The notes under the pieces: model-generated | Seen by the model: only the letters and a program-made list of their open reading frames with translations | Database searches by the model: none | What the model was told of the DNA's origin: nothing | Shown here: in pieces, positions 27,430-35,923 of the stretch | How positions within the stretch are numbered: the stretch's first letter is position 1 | Layout of the letters: every line of letters begins with the position of its first letter | Origin: Burkholderiales bacterium | GTDB taxonomy: Bacteria; Pseudomonadota; Gammaproteobacteria; Burkholderiales; JABEVD01 | NCBI GenBank assembly: GCA_013044025.1 | Contig: JABEVD010000095.1 | Span: 1 to 38,680 of the forward strand | DNA: 38,680 bases | Direction: 5' to 3' | Made by a program: the position numbers and the translations under genes

Positions 27430-29876
27430 AATTCTTCCGGAAGCAGTGGCTCGCTGTAGTAGAAACCCTGGATCTCGTCGCAGCCCTGCTCCTTCAGCAT
27501 GTCGAACTGCGCTTTGGTTTCCACTCCCTCGGCGATCACCTTGAGGTTCAGGCTGTGCCCCATGCTGATGATGGTCCTGGTGATCGCCGCATCCGCCTCC
27601 ACGGTAGTGATGTCCCGGACGAAGGAACGGTCTATCTTCAGCCTGTCCAGGGGGAAATACCTGAGATAATTCAGGCTGGAATATCCGGTTCCGAAATCAT
27701 CTATGGAAAGCTCCACCCCGAGCTTCTTCAGCTTGGCCAGCGTCACCATGGTTTCCTGCGCATTCTGCATCACCATGCTTTCCGTGAGTTCGAGTTCGAG
27801 GAGTTTCGGATCCAGGCCGGTTTCCTCCAGAATGCGCGAAATGATGTCGCTGATTTTCTGCTGCCTGAACTGAAGCGCGGAAATGTTCGCTGAAACCGGC
27901 AGGGAAATCATGCCGGAATCGCGCCAGCGCTGGCACTGACCGCAAGCCGTCTGCAGCACCCAGTCCCCGATCGGGGAAATGAGTCCGCATTCTTCCGCGA
28001 TCGGAATGAATTTCGAAGGCGGGATTTCCCCCTTCTCGCCGTGCCTCCAGCGAATCAGCACTTCCAGACCGATGAGGTTTCCGCTTCGCAAATCCATCTT
28101 CGGCTGGTATTTCAGGTAGAACTCTCCTTTTTTCAGCGCCTGCCTGAGATCCACTTCCATGGAAAGTCGCTCGAATGCTTCCGAATTCATTTCCGCGCTG
28201 AAAAACTGGAAATTGTTCCTGCCGGCTTCTTTCGCATGATACATCGCAGCATCGGCATTCCGGATCAGTGTTTCGCTCGTGCTTCCATCCTGCGGAAAAA
28301 GGCTGATCCCGATGCTGAAGGAAACGACCAGATGCTGGCCTGCGATGTGGTGGGGCTCGGCCATTTCCTTCACGATGCCTTCCGCGACATGGATGACCGA
28401 TTCCGGATTCTCGATCCCGGTGAGGACGATGATGAACTCGTCACCACCCTGTCGGCAGACCGTGTCCGACTCGCGAATGTGCTTTTTCAGGCGTCTTGCA
28501 ACGGACTGGAGCAGCAGATCCCCGGCGAGGTGACCCAGGGAATCGTTGATGCTTTTGAACCGGTCCAGGTCCAGGAACAGCAGCGCGATCTGATTGCCGC
28601 TTCGCCTCGCAGCAGCCAGCGCTCTCGACATGTGTTCCTCGAAGAGCACGCGGTTCGGCAGTTCGGTGAGCGGGTCGTAATAGGCAAGAAAACGGATCCT
28701 TTCCTCGCTGCGCTTTCTGCTCGTGATGTCGGTGAAGATCGCGATATGGTTGGCAAGCTCCCCCCTGTCGTTTTTCTCGGTGCTGATGGAGAGCCATTCA
28801 GGATAGATTTCCCCTGATTTCCTGCGGTTCCAGATTTCCCCCTGCCATTGTCCGGTATTGCGGATCGAGCGCCACATTTCCTCGTAGAATTCGAGATCCT
28901 GCTTTCCGGAAGAAAGAAGTTTCGGATTCCTTCCGACCACTTCCTCCTGGGTATAACCGGTGATCCGGGTGAATGCGCGATTGACGGAAATGATGCGGTT
29001 TTGCGCATCGGAGATGATGATCGCTTCCTCGCTGTTCTCGAAAACCTTCGCATACAGGGCGAGCTTGTTGGTCACGCCTTCCAGATTCTCGACGAAGACA
29101 TTGAAGGTTCCCGCGAGCTCATCCACATCCCGGTGCCTGCCGTCGATTTTCGCTCGAACGGTGAGGTCCATGTTCGACCTCGCCTCGCCCATGATCTGCT
29201 TGAGCCTGCCAAGCGGTTCCTCGATGTTCTTGACGACGATGCGGCGCACGAAGGACCCGATGATGGCGGAGAGGATCAGTTCGAATGCCAGCAAACCCCA
29301 CCAGAGCCAGCTGTTCAGCTTCTCCATGGAGAGTTCCTCGTCGGTCAGGTTCAGCGTGACGCTCGCCGCCCCGTTGACGCTTCCCGGCTGCACATGGTGG
29401 CACATCAGGCAGTTCGTTCCCCTGAAGTTTGTGCTCACCACGAAGGGGATCACTGCCCTGAAGCGCAGTTCCCCGTCCTTTCTGAATTTTTTGTAAACGG
29501 GTCTGGCGGTTTCGATCGCCTTGCGGTCGAGCGCATCGACCGCAGCCTCGGAAGGCAATCCAGGCCCGAACTGATCGCTCACCTGCTTGGCCCGGATGAT
29601 GCGGAGCTCCTCGATGCCCCTGGTGGAGGACATTTTCCTGAGCAGCAGCAGCCGGTTGCGGGGATCGCTGATCTTGCCGGTCACCATCAGCTTGTTGAGG
29701 CCGTTGATGAGGCCGTCAGCGGTATCCTGGGCGATCGATCTCGAATCGGACAGCTCGCGGGATTCGAACATTCCCACGATCCATTGCTGAAAAACCAGGA
29801 ACAGCACGAATACCGCAGTCATGATGAGGATCTGCAGCTTCCACTGTACCCCGAGCGCGTGCCACCAGTTCCGCAT
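27390..29876 (-). CDS. membrane c-di-GMP protein: c-heme sensor, HAMP, PAS, GGDEF, EAL
   Basis: From the ATG at 29876 the protein has 828 residues. It has a membrane helix (about 13-37), a periplasmic domain with the c-type heme motif CLMCH (C156, C159, H160) of the DUF3365/Tll0287-like kind, a second helix (about 188-209), HAMP, PAS (about 275-388), GGDEF with intact RQGGDEF (477-481) and an RESD inhibitory site five residues before it, then EAL. The EAL motif reads EVL but keeps the catalytic acid; ELTES, DDFGTGYSS, KIDRSFV and AEGVET are intact. Both cyclase and phosphodiesterase activity look possible. The ATG has AAGGGGG just upstream and is preferred over a TTG seven codons earlier. It follows glmM by 27 bases. 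Ligand and dominant activity are inferred; redox or gas sensing is plausible. Confidence 0.93.
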   Translation of the reverse strand: MRNWWHALGVQWKLQILIMTAVFVLFLVFQQWIVGMFESRELSDSRSIAQDTADGLINGLNKLMVTGKISDPRNRLLLLRKMSSTRGIEELRIIRAKQVSDQFGPGLPSEAAVDALDRKAIETARPVYKKFRKDGELRFRAVIPFVVSTNFRGTNCLMCHHVQPGSVNGAASVTLNLTDEELSMEKLNSWLWWGLLAFELILSAIIGSFVRRIVVKNIEEPLGRLKQIMGEARSNMDLTVRAKIDGRHRDVDELAGTFNVFVENLEGVTNKLALYAKVFENSEEAIIISDAQNRIISVNRAFTRITGYTQEEVVGRNPKLLSSGKQDLEFYEEMWRSIRNTGQWQGEIWNRRKSGEIYPEWLSISTEKNDRGELANHIAIFTDITSRKRSEERIRFLAYYDPLTELPNRVLFEEHMSRALAAARRSGNQIALLFLDLDRFKSINDSLGHLAGDLLLQSVARRLKKHIRESDTVCRQGGDEFIIVLTGIENPESVIHVAEGIVKEMAEPHHIAGQHLVVSFSIGISLFPQDGSTSETLIRNADAAMYHAKEAGRNNFQFFSAEMNSEAFERLSMEVDLRQALKKGEFYLKYQPKMDLRSGNLIGLEVLIRWRHGEKGEIPPSKFIPIAEECGLISPIGDWVLQTACGQCQRWRDSGMISLPVSANISALQFRQQKISDIISRILEETGLDPKLLELELTESMVMQNAQETMVTLAKLKKLGVELSIDDFGTGYSSLNYLRYFPLDRLKIDRSFVRDITTVEADAAITRTIISMGHSLNLKVIAEGVETKAQFDMLKEQGCDEIQGFYYSEPLLPEEFERYLQGRRIAHG

Positions 29877-29903
29877 GATCCCCCTTCCGGTCTTCAAGCG
29901 GAA

Positions 29904-31262
29904 TCAGCCCGCTTCCTGTCGCACCGCCTGCGCGATCGAATCCGCCCAGAATTGCACCCTGTCCCTGGATTTTCCCTCGACCATCACGCGGATCAGCGGC
30001 TCGGTGCCCGATGCGCGCAGCAGCACCCTCCCCTCGCCGTCCAGATTCCTTTCCGCGTCGATTCTGGCATTTCTCACGGTTTCATTCGCATCGCAATCGA
30101 ATTTCTTCGCCACCCGCACATTCACCAACACCTGAGGATAGAGATCCACTCCTGCAATCAGACCGGACAGCGTGGCATTCGATTCGCGCAGCGCATGCAG
30201 CACCTGAAGCGCGGAAATGATCCCGTCTCCGGTGGAATGCCGGTCGAGACAAAGAATGTGCCCCGATCCTTCCCCACCGATCTGCCATCCGTTCCTTTGC
30301 AGCAATTCGAGCACATAGCGGTCTCCGACCTTCGCCCGCTCGAAAGCAATCCCGGCCCTGGAAAAGGCATGCTCCACGGCGAGATTGGTCATGACTGTAC
30401 CGACCACGCCCCCTTTCAGCGTGCCGTTGTTTTTCCTGTGGTTCGCAATGATGTAGAGAAGCTGATCCCCGTCGAAAAGCCTTCCCTGCGCATCGACCAT
30501 GACCACCCGGTCTCCGTCACCGTCGAAAGCGATGCCGATGTCGGCGCGATTTTCCATCACCGCGCGCTGCAGCGCTTCGGGGTGGGTCGCACCGCATTCA
30601 TGATTGATGTTGATCCCGTCCGGGGATGCGCCGATGGCCACCACGTCCGCGCCCAGCTCGTGGAATACGTTCCAGGCGATGTGGTAGGTCGCCCCATGCG
30701 CGCAATCGACCACGATACGCATTCCCCTGAGATCCAGTTCCGAGGGAAAACTTCCCTTGCAGAACTCGATATAACGCCCGGCCGCATCGTTCATCCGCCT
30801 CGCGCGTCCGAGCTCTGCGGAAGCTCTGGTGACGATGGGATCGTCCATGCTCTCCTCGATCGCCGTTTCCACTTCGTCCGGAAGCTTGCTCCCTGTCCCT
30901 GAAAAAAACTTGATTCCATTGTCTTCATAGGGATTGTGGGACGCGCTGATCACGATGCCCGCCTGAAGGCGCAGCGCGCGGGTGAGATAGGCCACCGCCG
31001 GAGTCGGAATGGGCCCCGCCAGGAAAACGTCCACGCCAGCTGCGGACAGACCTGCCTGCAGCGAGGATTCGAGCAGGTAGCCGGAAACCCGGGTGTCCTT
31101 GCCGATCAGCACGGTGGGACGCTCGCCGCTCGAAAGATGCCAGTCCCGGGAAGCCAGCATCCTGCCCGCGGCATAACCCAGTCTCATCACGAATCCTGGC
31201 GTGATCGGCAGTTCGCCGACTTTTCCCCTCACCCCGTCGGTGCCGAAATATTTTCTGCTCAT
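29904..31262 (-). CDS. glmM: phosphoglucosamine mutase
   Basis: GlmM converts glucosamine 6-phosphate to glucosamine 1-phosphate on the route to UDP-GlcNAc, peptidoglycan and LPS. The 452-residue protein begins [14 protein letters not shown], has the phosphoserine site in [16 protein letters not shown] (S108), the metal loop [11 protein letters not shown], the substrate loop [11 protein letters not shown] and the C-terminal phosphate-binding [15 protein letters not shown]. Its start overlaps the folP stop (ATGA). The ftsH-folP-glmM order is shared with E. coli, where secG follows; here a c-di-GMP gene follows instead. Confidence 0.98.
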   Translation of the reverse strand: MSRKYFGTDGVRGKVGELPITPGFVMRLGYAAGRMLASRDWHLSSGERPTVLIGKDTRVSGYLLESSLQAGLSAAGVDVFLAGPIPTPAVAYLTRALRLQAGIVISASHNPYEDNGIKFFSGTGSKLPDEVETAIEESMDDPIVTRASAELGRARRMNDAAGRYIEFCKGSFPSELDLRGMRIVVDCAHGATYHIAWNVFHELGADVVAIGASPDGININHECGATHPEALQRAVMENRADIGIAFDGDGDRVVMVDAQGRLFDGDQLLYIIANHRKNNGTLKGGVVGTVMTNLAVEHAFSRAGIAFERAKVGDRYVLELLQRNGWQIGGEGSGHILCLDRHSTGDGIISALQVLHALRESNATLSGLIAGVDLYPQVLVNVRVAKKFDCDANETVRNARIDAERNLDGEGRVLLRASGTEPLIRVMVEGKSRDRVQFWADSIAQAVRQEAG

Positions 31263-32077
31263 TTTTTCTTTCCCCTGATTTGATCCAAAATCATGATCGC
31301 GTCGCGCATTCCCGCCACTTCATGCACCCGAACGATGTCCGCGCCCCTCTCCAGAGCGAGCAGGGAAGCTGCGAGGGAAGCCGGATCCCGCCGCTCCACT
31401 GGCTTTCCCGTGATCGCACCCAGCATCGATTTCCTGGAAAGCCCCGCGAGGATCGGCACGCCGTGCAGCTTCAGTTGCTCGAGGTTGCGCAGCAATTCGA
31501 GATTCTGTTCCAGCGTCTTGCCGAAGCCGAAACCCGGATCGATGACGATGCGCTGTTTAGCGATTCCGGCATTCGTCATCGCCTCGATCCTGTCCCCAAG
31601 ATATTTTCCCACCTCGTCGACGACATCGCGATAGACAGGCGCATTCTGCATGGTGCGTGGCTCCCCCTGCATGTGCATGAGGCAGACGCCGACTTCCGAT
31701 CGGGCGATGAATTCCAGGTCGACGCCCTCGAGCGCACGGATGTCGTTGATGATACAAGCGCCGCAGCGGATCGCTTCCTTCATCACTTCCGGCTTCACCG
31801 TGTCGACCGAAACCGGGATGTTCTCCCTGACCAGCGCCTCGATCACCGGGATCACCCTCGCGAGTTCCTCCTGCGCGGATACCGGGCTTGCGCCGGGACG
31901 GCTCGATTCCCCGCCGATGTCGAGAATATCCGCCCCTTCCCGGAATAGATGCAATCCATGACCGATCGCCTCATCCGCGCCGCGTCCGCCATCCGAAAAG
32001 GAATCCGGCGTGACATTGACGATCCCCATGACAAGAGGATGGGTTAATTCAAACCGGAATTTGCCGCAGGTGAGCAT
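31259..32077 (-). CDS. folP: dihydropteroate synthase
   Basis: FolP condenses p-aminobenzoate with dihydropterin pyrophosphate in folate synthesis; it is the sulfonamide target. The 272-residue TIM-barrel protein has [27 protein letters not shown], the NDIRAL strand, [22 protein letters not shown] and the late RVHEV. The ATG at 32077 has no Shine-Dalgarno; instead an 8-bp hairpin ends seven bases before it. It overlaps glmM by 4 bases. Confidence 0.97.
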   Translation of the reverse strand: MLTCGKFRFELTHPLVMGIVNVTPDSFSDGGRGADEAIGHGLHLFREGADILDIGGESSRPGASPVSAQEELARVIPVIEALVRENIPVSVDTVKPEVMKEAIRCGACIINDIRALEGVDLEFIARSEVGVCLMHMQGEPRTMQNAPVYRDVVDEVGKYLGDRIEAMTNAGIAKQRIVIDPGFGFGKTLEQNLELLRNLEQLKLHGVPILAGLSRKSMLGAITGKPVERRDPASLAASLLALERGADIVRVHEVAGMRDAIMILDQIRGKKK

Positions 32078-32084
32078 GACAGGA

Positions 32085-32105
32085 GGGCGCAGAAAAACTG
32101 CGCCC
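32085..32105 (-). other. hairpin between ftsH and folP
   Basis: GGGCGCAG and CTGCGCCC pair perfectly (8 bp) around a five-base A/T loop. In the minus-strand mRNA it sits 5 bases after the ftsH stop and 7 bases before the folP start. No T-run follows, so an mRNA-stability or translation-control role is more likely than termination. Confidence 0.65.
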
Positions 32106-32110
32106 GATTT

Positions 32111-34000
32111 TCAGAGTGCGGCGGCCGGCTTTGCGCTGCTTGCGCTGTTGCCGTCTGAAGGGGTGGAAGGCGCCGCTGGAGCGTTATGAGAAGGCCTGGG
32201 CGGACGAGGATCCTTGCCTTCCATGATGTCGTTGATCTGGTCGGCATCGATGGTTTCCCATTCGAGCAGGGCTTTCGTCATCGCTTCGATCTTGTCCGCA
32301 TTTTCCTCGATCAGCCTGCGAGCCAGCGAATACTGGGTTTCGATGATGTTGTGGATCTCGTTGTCCACCTTCTGCATCGTCGCTTCGGAAAGATTCTTGT
32401 GGGTGGTGACGGATCGACCGAGGAATACCTCTCCCTCGTTCTCCCCATACACCATGGGTCCCAGCATATCGCTCATGCCCCACTGGGTCACCATGCGCCG
32501 CGCCAGATCGGTGGCCCGTTCGATGTCGTTGCCTGCCCCCGTGGTCATCTGCTTCATGAACCCTTCCTCGGCGATCCGTCCGCCCATCAGCACGGCGATG
32601 TTCTTCAGGATGTGGTCGCGATTCATGCTGTAGCGATCTTCCTGGGGCAACTGCATGGTCACGCCAAGCGCGCGTCCCCTGGGAATGATGGTGACCTTGT
32701 GAACCGGATCGGTGCCGGGAAGCAGCTTCGCCACGATGGCATGACCGGACTCGTGATAGGCGGTGTTCTTGCGCTCCTCCTCGGGCATGACCATGGAGCG
32801 GCGCTCCGCGCCCATCATGATCTTGTCCTTGGCGCGCTCGAAGTCTTCCATGTCGACCAGGCGCTTGTTGGTGCGCGCAGCGAAGAGCGCAGCCTCGTTC
32901 ACCAGGTTGGCGAGATCGGCGCCGGAGAATCCGGGCGTGCCTCGCGCGAGAATCTGCGCGGAAACGTCGGGCGCGATCGGCACCTTCCTCATGTGCACCA
33001 GCAGTACCTGTTCGCGACCGCGGATGTCGGGCAGCGGCACCACCACCTGCCGATCGAACCTGCCTGGACGCAGCAAGGCAGGATCGAGCACGTCGGGCCG
33101 GTTGGTCGCGGCGATCACGATGACGCCCGAAGCGCCTTCGAATCCGTCCATTTCCACGAGAAGCTGGTTCAGCGTCTGCTCGCGCTCGTCGTTTCCGCCG
33201 CCGAGTCCTGCACCCCGCTGCCTGCCCACCGCATCGATCTCGTCGATGAACACGATGCACGGTGCATGCTTTTTCGCCTGATCGAACATGTCGCGCACCC
33301 GCGATGCGCCGACGCCCACGAACATTTCCACGAAATCGGATCCGGAAATGCTGAAGAAGGGAACCCTCGCCTCCCCGGCAATGGCGCGGGCCAGCAGCGT
33401 TTTTCCGGTTCCGGGACTACCCACCAGCAGCACGCCCCTCGGAATTCTGCCGCCCAGCTTCTGGAACTTGGAGGGATCCCTCAGAAAGTCGACCAGTTCG
33501 CTGACTTCTTCCTTGGCTTCCTCGCATCCCGCCACATCCGCGAATGTGATCGGGTTGGAACTCTCGTCGAGCAGTCTTGCCTTGCTTTTTCCGAAGGAAA
33601 AGGCGCCTCCCTTCCCCCCTCCCTGCATCTGGCGCATGAAGAAGACCCACACCCCGATCAGCAGCAGCATCGGGAACCAGGAAACGAAAATGTTCATCAG
33701 CATGGAAGGTTCTTCCTCGGGCTTGGCTTCGATCAGCACGCCATATTTCAGGAGATCGCTCACCAGCCATGGATCAGAAGGGGAATAGGTCACAAAATGC
33801 TTGCCATCCGTCCTCACGCCCTTCAACAAATGCCCCTCGATGGTCACCTTGGCCACCTGGCCCTGCTTCACTTCGCCGATGAACTGGGAATACTCCAGTT
33901 GCCCCTGGGTCGCATGGCGCGCACTGAACTGGTTGAAAACCGACATCAGCACGAGCGCAATCACGAGCCAGATGACAATATTTTTCAGCAGACTGTTCAA
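32111..34000 (-). CDS. ftsH: ATP-dependent zinc metalloprotease FtsH
   Basis: FtsH is the membrane-anchored AAA+ protease that degrades membrane proteins, sigma-32 and LpxC in well-studied bacteria. The 629-residue protein has two N-terminal helices (about 5-22 and 102-122) around a periplasmic domain, Walker A GSPGTGKT (194-201), Walker [12 protein letters not shown], the pore FVG near 227-229, the second region of homology [18 protein letters not shown] and the zinc site HESGH (416-420). The C-terminus is proline- and alanine-rich. Translation starts at TTG (34000), with AAGGAG five bases upstream. The 70-base gap from rlmE holds a possible own promoter. If sigma-32 is its substrate, it links to the heat-shock operon of this window. 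Confidence 0.98.
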   Translation of the reverse strand: MNSLLKNIVIWLVIALVLMSVFNQFSARHATQGQLEYSQFIGEVKQGQVAKVTIEGHLLKGVRTDGKHFVTYSPSDPWLVSDLLKYGVLIEAKPEEEPSMLMNIFVSWFPMLLLIGVWVFFMRQMQGGGKGGAFSFGKSKARLLDESSNPITFADVAGCEEAKEEVSELVDFLRDPSKFQKLGGRIPRGVLLVGSPGTGKTLLARAIAGEARVPFFSISGSDFVEMFVGVGASRVRDMFDQAKKHAPCIVFIDEIDAVGRQRGAGLGGGNDEREQTLNQLLVEMDGFEGASGVIVIAATNRPDVLDPALLRPGRFDRQVVVPLPDIRGREQVLLVHMRKVPIAPDVSAQILARGTPGFSGADLANLVNEAALFAARTNKRLVDMEDFERAKDKIMMGAERRSMVMPEEERKNTAYHESGHAIVAKLLPGTDPVHKVTIIPRGRALGVTMQLPQEDRYSMNRDHILKNIAVLMGGRIAEEGFMKQMTTGAGNDIERATDLARRMVTQWGMSDMLGPMVYGENEGEVFLGRSVTTHKNLSEATMQKVDNEIHNIIETQYSLARRLIEENADKIEAMTKALLEWETIDADQINDIMEGKDPRPPRPSHNAPAAPSTPSDGNSASSAKPAAAL

Positions 34001-34032
34001 CGTATCTCCTTAAACTCGCACGTCCAAATTCA

Positions 34033-34061
34033 ATTCTAAACCCATTTAGGACATTTCGTAA
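34033..34061 (-). promoter_or_regulatory. possible sigma-70 promoter for ftsH
   Basis: On the minus strand TTACGA (3 of 6) and TAGAAT (5 of 6) are separated by 17 bases in the AT-rich rlmE-ftsH gap. A start near 34027 would give a leader of about 27 bases with the AAGGAG. No sigma-32 match is visible here. Confidence 0.35.
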
Positions 34062-34070
34062 CAAATAAGT

Positions 34071-34685
34071 TCAGTTTTTTCCCAGGCCGAGCAGGTATAC
34101 TTCGCTGCTGCGATCCCTGGAAGCTTTCGGCTTTCTGGAAAGCACCTTGTGGAAAACCGCTCTCATTTCCTTCAGGTAATCCTCGTAACCTTCTCCCTGG
34201 AAAACCTTGACCAGAAAAAAACCGCCCGGCTTCAGGTGATCCCTGGAAAATTCCAGGGCAAGCTCGGCAAGATGCATGCTTCTCGCCTGGTCCGTGGTCC
34301 CCACTCCGGAAAGATTGGGGGCCATGTCGGAAATTACAAGGTCCACCTGTCTTCCATCCAGACTTTTTTCGAGAAGGGAGAGCATTTCCTCCTCCCGGAA
34401 ATCCCCCTGGATGAAATCCACCCCGGAAATCGGCTCCATCGGCAGGATGTCGAGCGCGATCACCTTGCCGCCCTTCACCTTCTCAGCCGCCACCTGGGAC
34501 CATCCGCCGGGGGTCGAGCCGAGATCGACGACCGTCATGCCGTTCCTGAAAAGCCTGTCCTTTTCATCGATCTCGAGGAGCTTGAATGCGGCGCGCGAGC
34601 GGTAGCCTTCGCTTTTCGCGCGCTTCACGTAAGGGTCGGTGACATGTTCGTGCATCCATGCACGGCTGGTCTTGCTTCTCTTCAT
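34071..34685 (-). CDS. rlmE: 23S rRNA (uridine-2'-O)-methyltransferase RlmE
   Basis: RlmE (RrmJ/FtsJ) methylates the 2'-O of U2552 in 23S rRNA, a late step in 50S assembly. The 204-residue Rossmann-fold protein has the SAM motif [15 protein letters not shown] and the catalytic tetrad K35 (RAAFK), D120 (SDMAPN), K160 (LVKVFQG) and E195 (SSEVYLLG). It is divergent from yhbY across 28 bases and precedes ftsH by 70 bases, as in E. coli. No strong ribosome-binding site or promoter is seen for it. Confidence 0.97.
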   Translation of the reverse strand: MKRSKTSRAWMHEHVTDPYVKRAKSEGYRSRAAFKLLEIDEKDRLFRNGMTVVDLGSTPGGWSQVAAEKVKGGKVIALDILPMEPISGVDFIQGDFREEEMLSLLEKSLDGRQVDLVISDMAPNLSGVGTTDQARSMHLAELALEFSRDHLKPGGFFLVKVFQGEGYEDYLKEMRAVFHKVLSRKPKASRDRSSEVYLLGLGKN

Positions 34686-34713
34686 CGGTTAAAATCATGC
34701 ATTTGGAAATACC

Positions 34714-35007
34714 ATGCTCACACCCCAGCAGAAAAAATTCCTGTCCGAAAAGGCGCATTCACTCGAACCGGTCGTCCTCATCGGCAAGAACGGACTCACT
34801 CCTGCCGTCCTCAAGGAAATCGATGTCGCGCTGAAAAGCCACGAACTCGTCAAGATCCGCTTCCAGGGCGGTGAAAAGGAAGAGCGGGAAGAAGCGCTCG
34901 GGCAAATCTGCAGCGAGCTTTCCGCTCATCCCGTCAAGCATATCGGCAAGATGCTGGTGGTCTACAGGGCTGCGGAAAAACCGAAGATCGTGCTGCCCAG
35001 GGCCTAA
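34714..35007 (+). CDS. yhbY: ribosome assembly RNA-binding protein YhbY (CRM domain)
   Basis: YhbY is a single CRM-domain protein that associates with pre-50S ribosomal particles. The 97-residue protein covers one complete CRM fold with the GKNGLTPAVLKEIDVALKSHELVKIRF core (GxxG loop in IGKNGL) and a C-terminal LVVYRAAEKPKIVLP strand. It is divergent from rlmE, another 50S maturation gene. A TAAAAT -10-like box at 34690-34695 lacks a good -35. Its stop overlaps that of the convergent DUF4149 gene by 4 bases. Confidence 0.95.
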   Translation: MLTPQQKKFLSEKAHSLEPVVLIGKNGLTPAVLKEIDVALKSHELVKIRFQGGEKEEREEALGQICSELSAHPVKHIGKMLVVYRAAEKPKIVLPRA

Positions 35008-35447
35008 CGCTTCGCCACCACGAGATACAATCCGAGCACGCTTTCCACGAGATAAACCACGCTGGAAATGCCGTGCCAGGTGCGGAAACGGTCCTGGAAC
35101 ACGCTCTGCATTACGTCGCGCGGCATCGCTTCCTCCTTGAGGTGCTCGATGACGGGCTGAATGCCGAAGTGTCCGGCCGCAGTCAGCACCAGCATCAGGA
35201 GCACCGCCCAGAAGAATCCTTCCTTCAGGGCGGAAGTCCCGGAGCGGTGGGCGCTGTCGATGAGCAGATAGATCCCGCAAACGAATCCCACCCAGGAAAT
35301 CGCCGCGAACATCTTGCCGGCGAGCATGCCGGCGAGCATCCTGTCGGGAAGCGACGAGAACAGCAGGGGCGCCACCATGTATCCTGTCACCCACAGCCCG
35401 CCCACCCAGAGGGTGAGCAGGGCATTGCGCAATCCATCCGATTTCAT
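35004..35447 (-). CDS. DUF4149 integral membrane protein
   Basis: This 147-residue protein has four predicted membrane helices (about 7-28, 44-64, 79-98 and 127-145) and fits the DUF4149 family, which is common after greA in betaproteobacteria. The function is unknown. The N-terminal LWVGGLWVTGYMVAPLLF and the late RTWHGISSVVYLVESVLGL segments are family-like. Its start is fused to the greA stop (TGATG), so it is probably coupled to greA. It converges on yhbY with a 4-base overlap. Confidence 0.88.
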   Translation of the reverse strand: MKSDGLRNALLTLWVGGLWVTGYMVAPLLFSSLPDRMLAGMLAGKMFAAISWVGFVCGIYLLIDSAHRSGTSALKEGFFWAVLLMLVLTAAGHFGIQPVIEHLKEEAMPRDVMQSVFQDRFRTWHGISSVVYLVESVLGLYLVVAKR

Positions 35448-35923
35448 CAGATGTATTTGACTTCCAGTATCTCGAGCTCGCGAATGCCGCCGGGAGCCAT
35501 CACTTCCGCGATATCCCCTTCCGACTTGCCGATGAGGGCGCGCGCGATCGGGGAACTCACCGAAATCTTGCCGAGCTTGATGTCCGCCTCGTCGTCGCCC
35601 ACGATCTGATAGGCCACGACTTCACCGGAGGAAAGGTCCTCCAGTTCCACGGTCGCGCCGAACACGCATCTTCCTTCCGCATCCAGGAGCGCGGGATTGA
35701 TGATCTGCGCATTGGAAAGCTTGGATTCGAGTTCTGCGATCCTGCCCTCGATGAAGCTCTGGCGATCCTTGGCCGCATCGTATTCTGCGTTTTCGGAAAG
35801 ATCTCCGTGCGATCTCGCTTCCGCGATCGCCGCGATGACGTTCGGGCGCTCCACGGTTTTCAGGTGATGCAGTTCCGCCTTGAGTTGTTCCGCACCGGTC
35901 ACGGTGAGTGGAATCTTGTTCAT
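35447..35923 (-). CDS. greA: transcription elongation factor GreA
   Basis: GreA enters the RNA polymerase secondary channel and stimulates cleavage of backtracked RNA. The 158-residue protein has the coiled-coil with the acidic tip D41 and E44 ([13 protein letters not shown]) and the globular C-terminal domain with [14 protein letters not shown]. It overlaps the carB stop by 4 bases (ATGA) and is coupled to the DUF4149 gene. DksA, at the other end of the window, uses the same RNA polymerase channel. Confidence 0.98.
   Translation of the reverse strand: MNKIPLTVTGAEQLKAELHHLKTVERPNVIAAIAEARSHGDLSENAEYDAAKDRQSFIEGRIAELESKLSNAQIINPALLDAEGRCVFGATVELEDLSSGEVVAYQIVGDDEADIKLGKISVSSPIARALIGKSEGDIAEVMAPGGIRELEILEVKYI

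Noticed and set aside
28848-30902. 684-codon ORF antisense to the GGDEF-EAL gene and glmM
   Set aside because: It crosses two well-supported genes on the other strand and has no family features.
32186-34039. 617-codon ORF antisense to ftsH
   Set aside because: Same reasons: histidine- and arginine-rich composition typical of antisense frames, no recognisable domain, and full overlap with ftsH.
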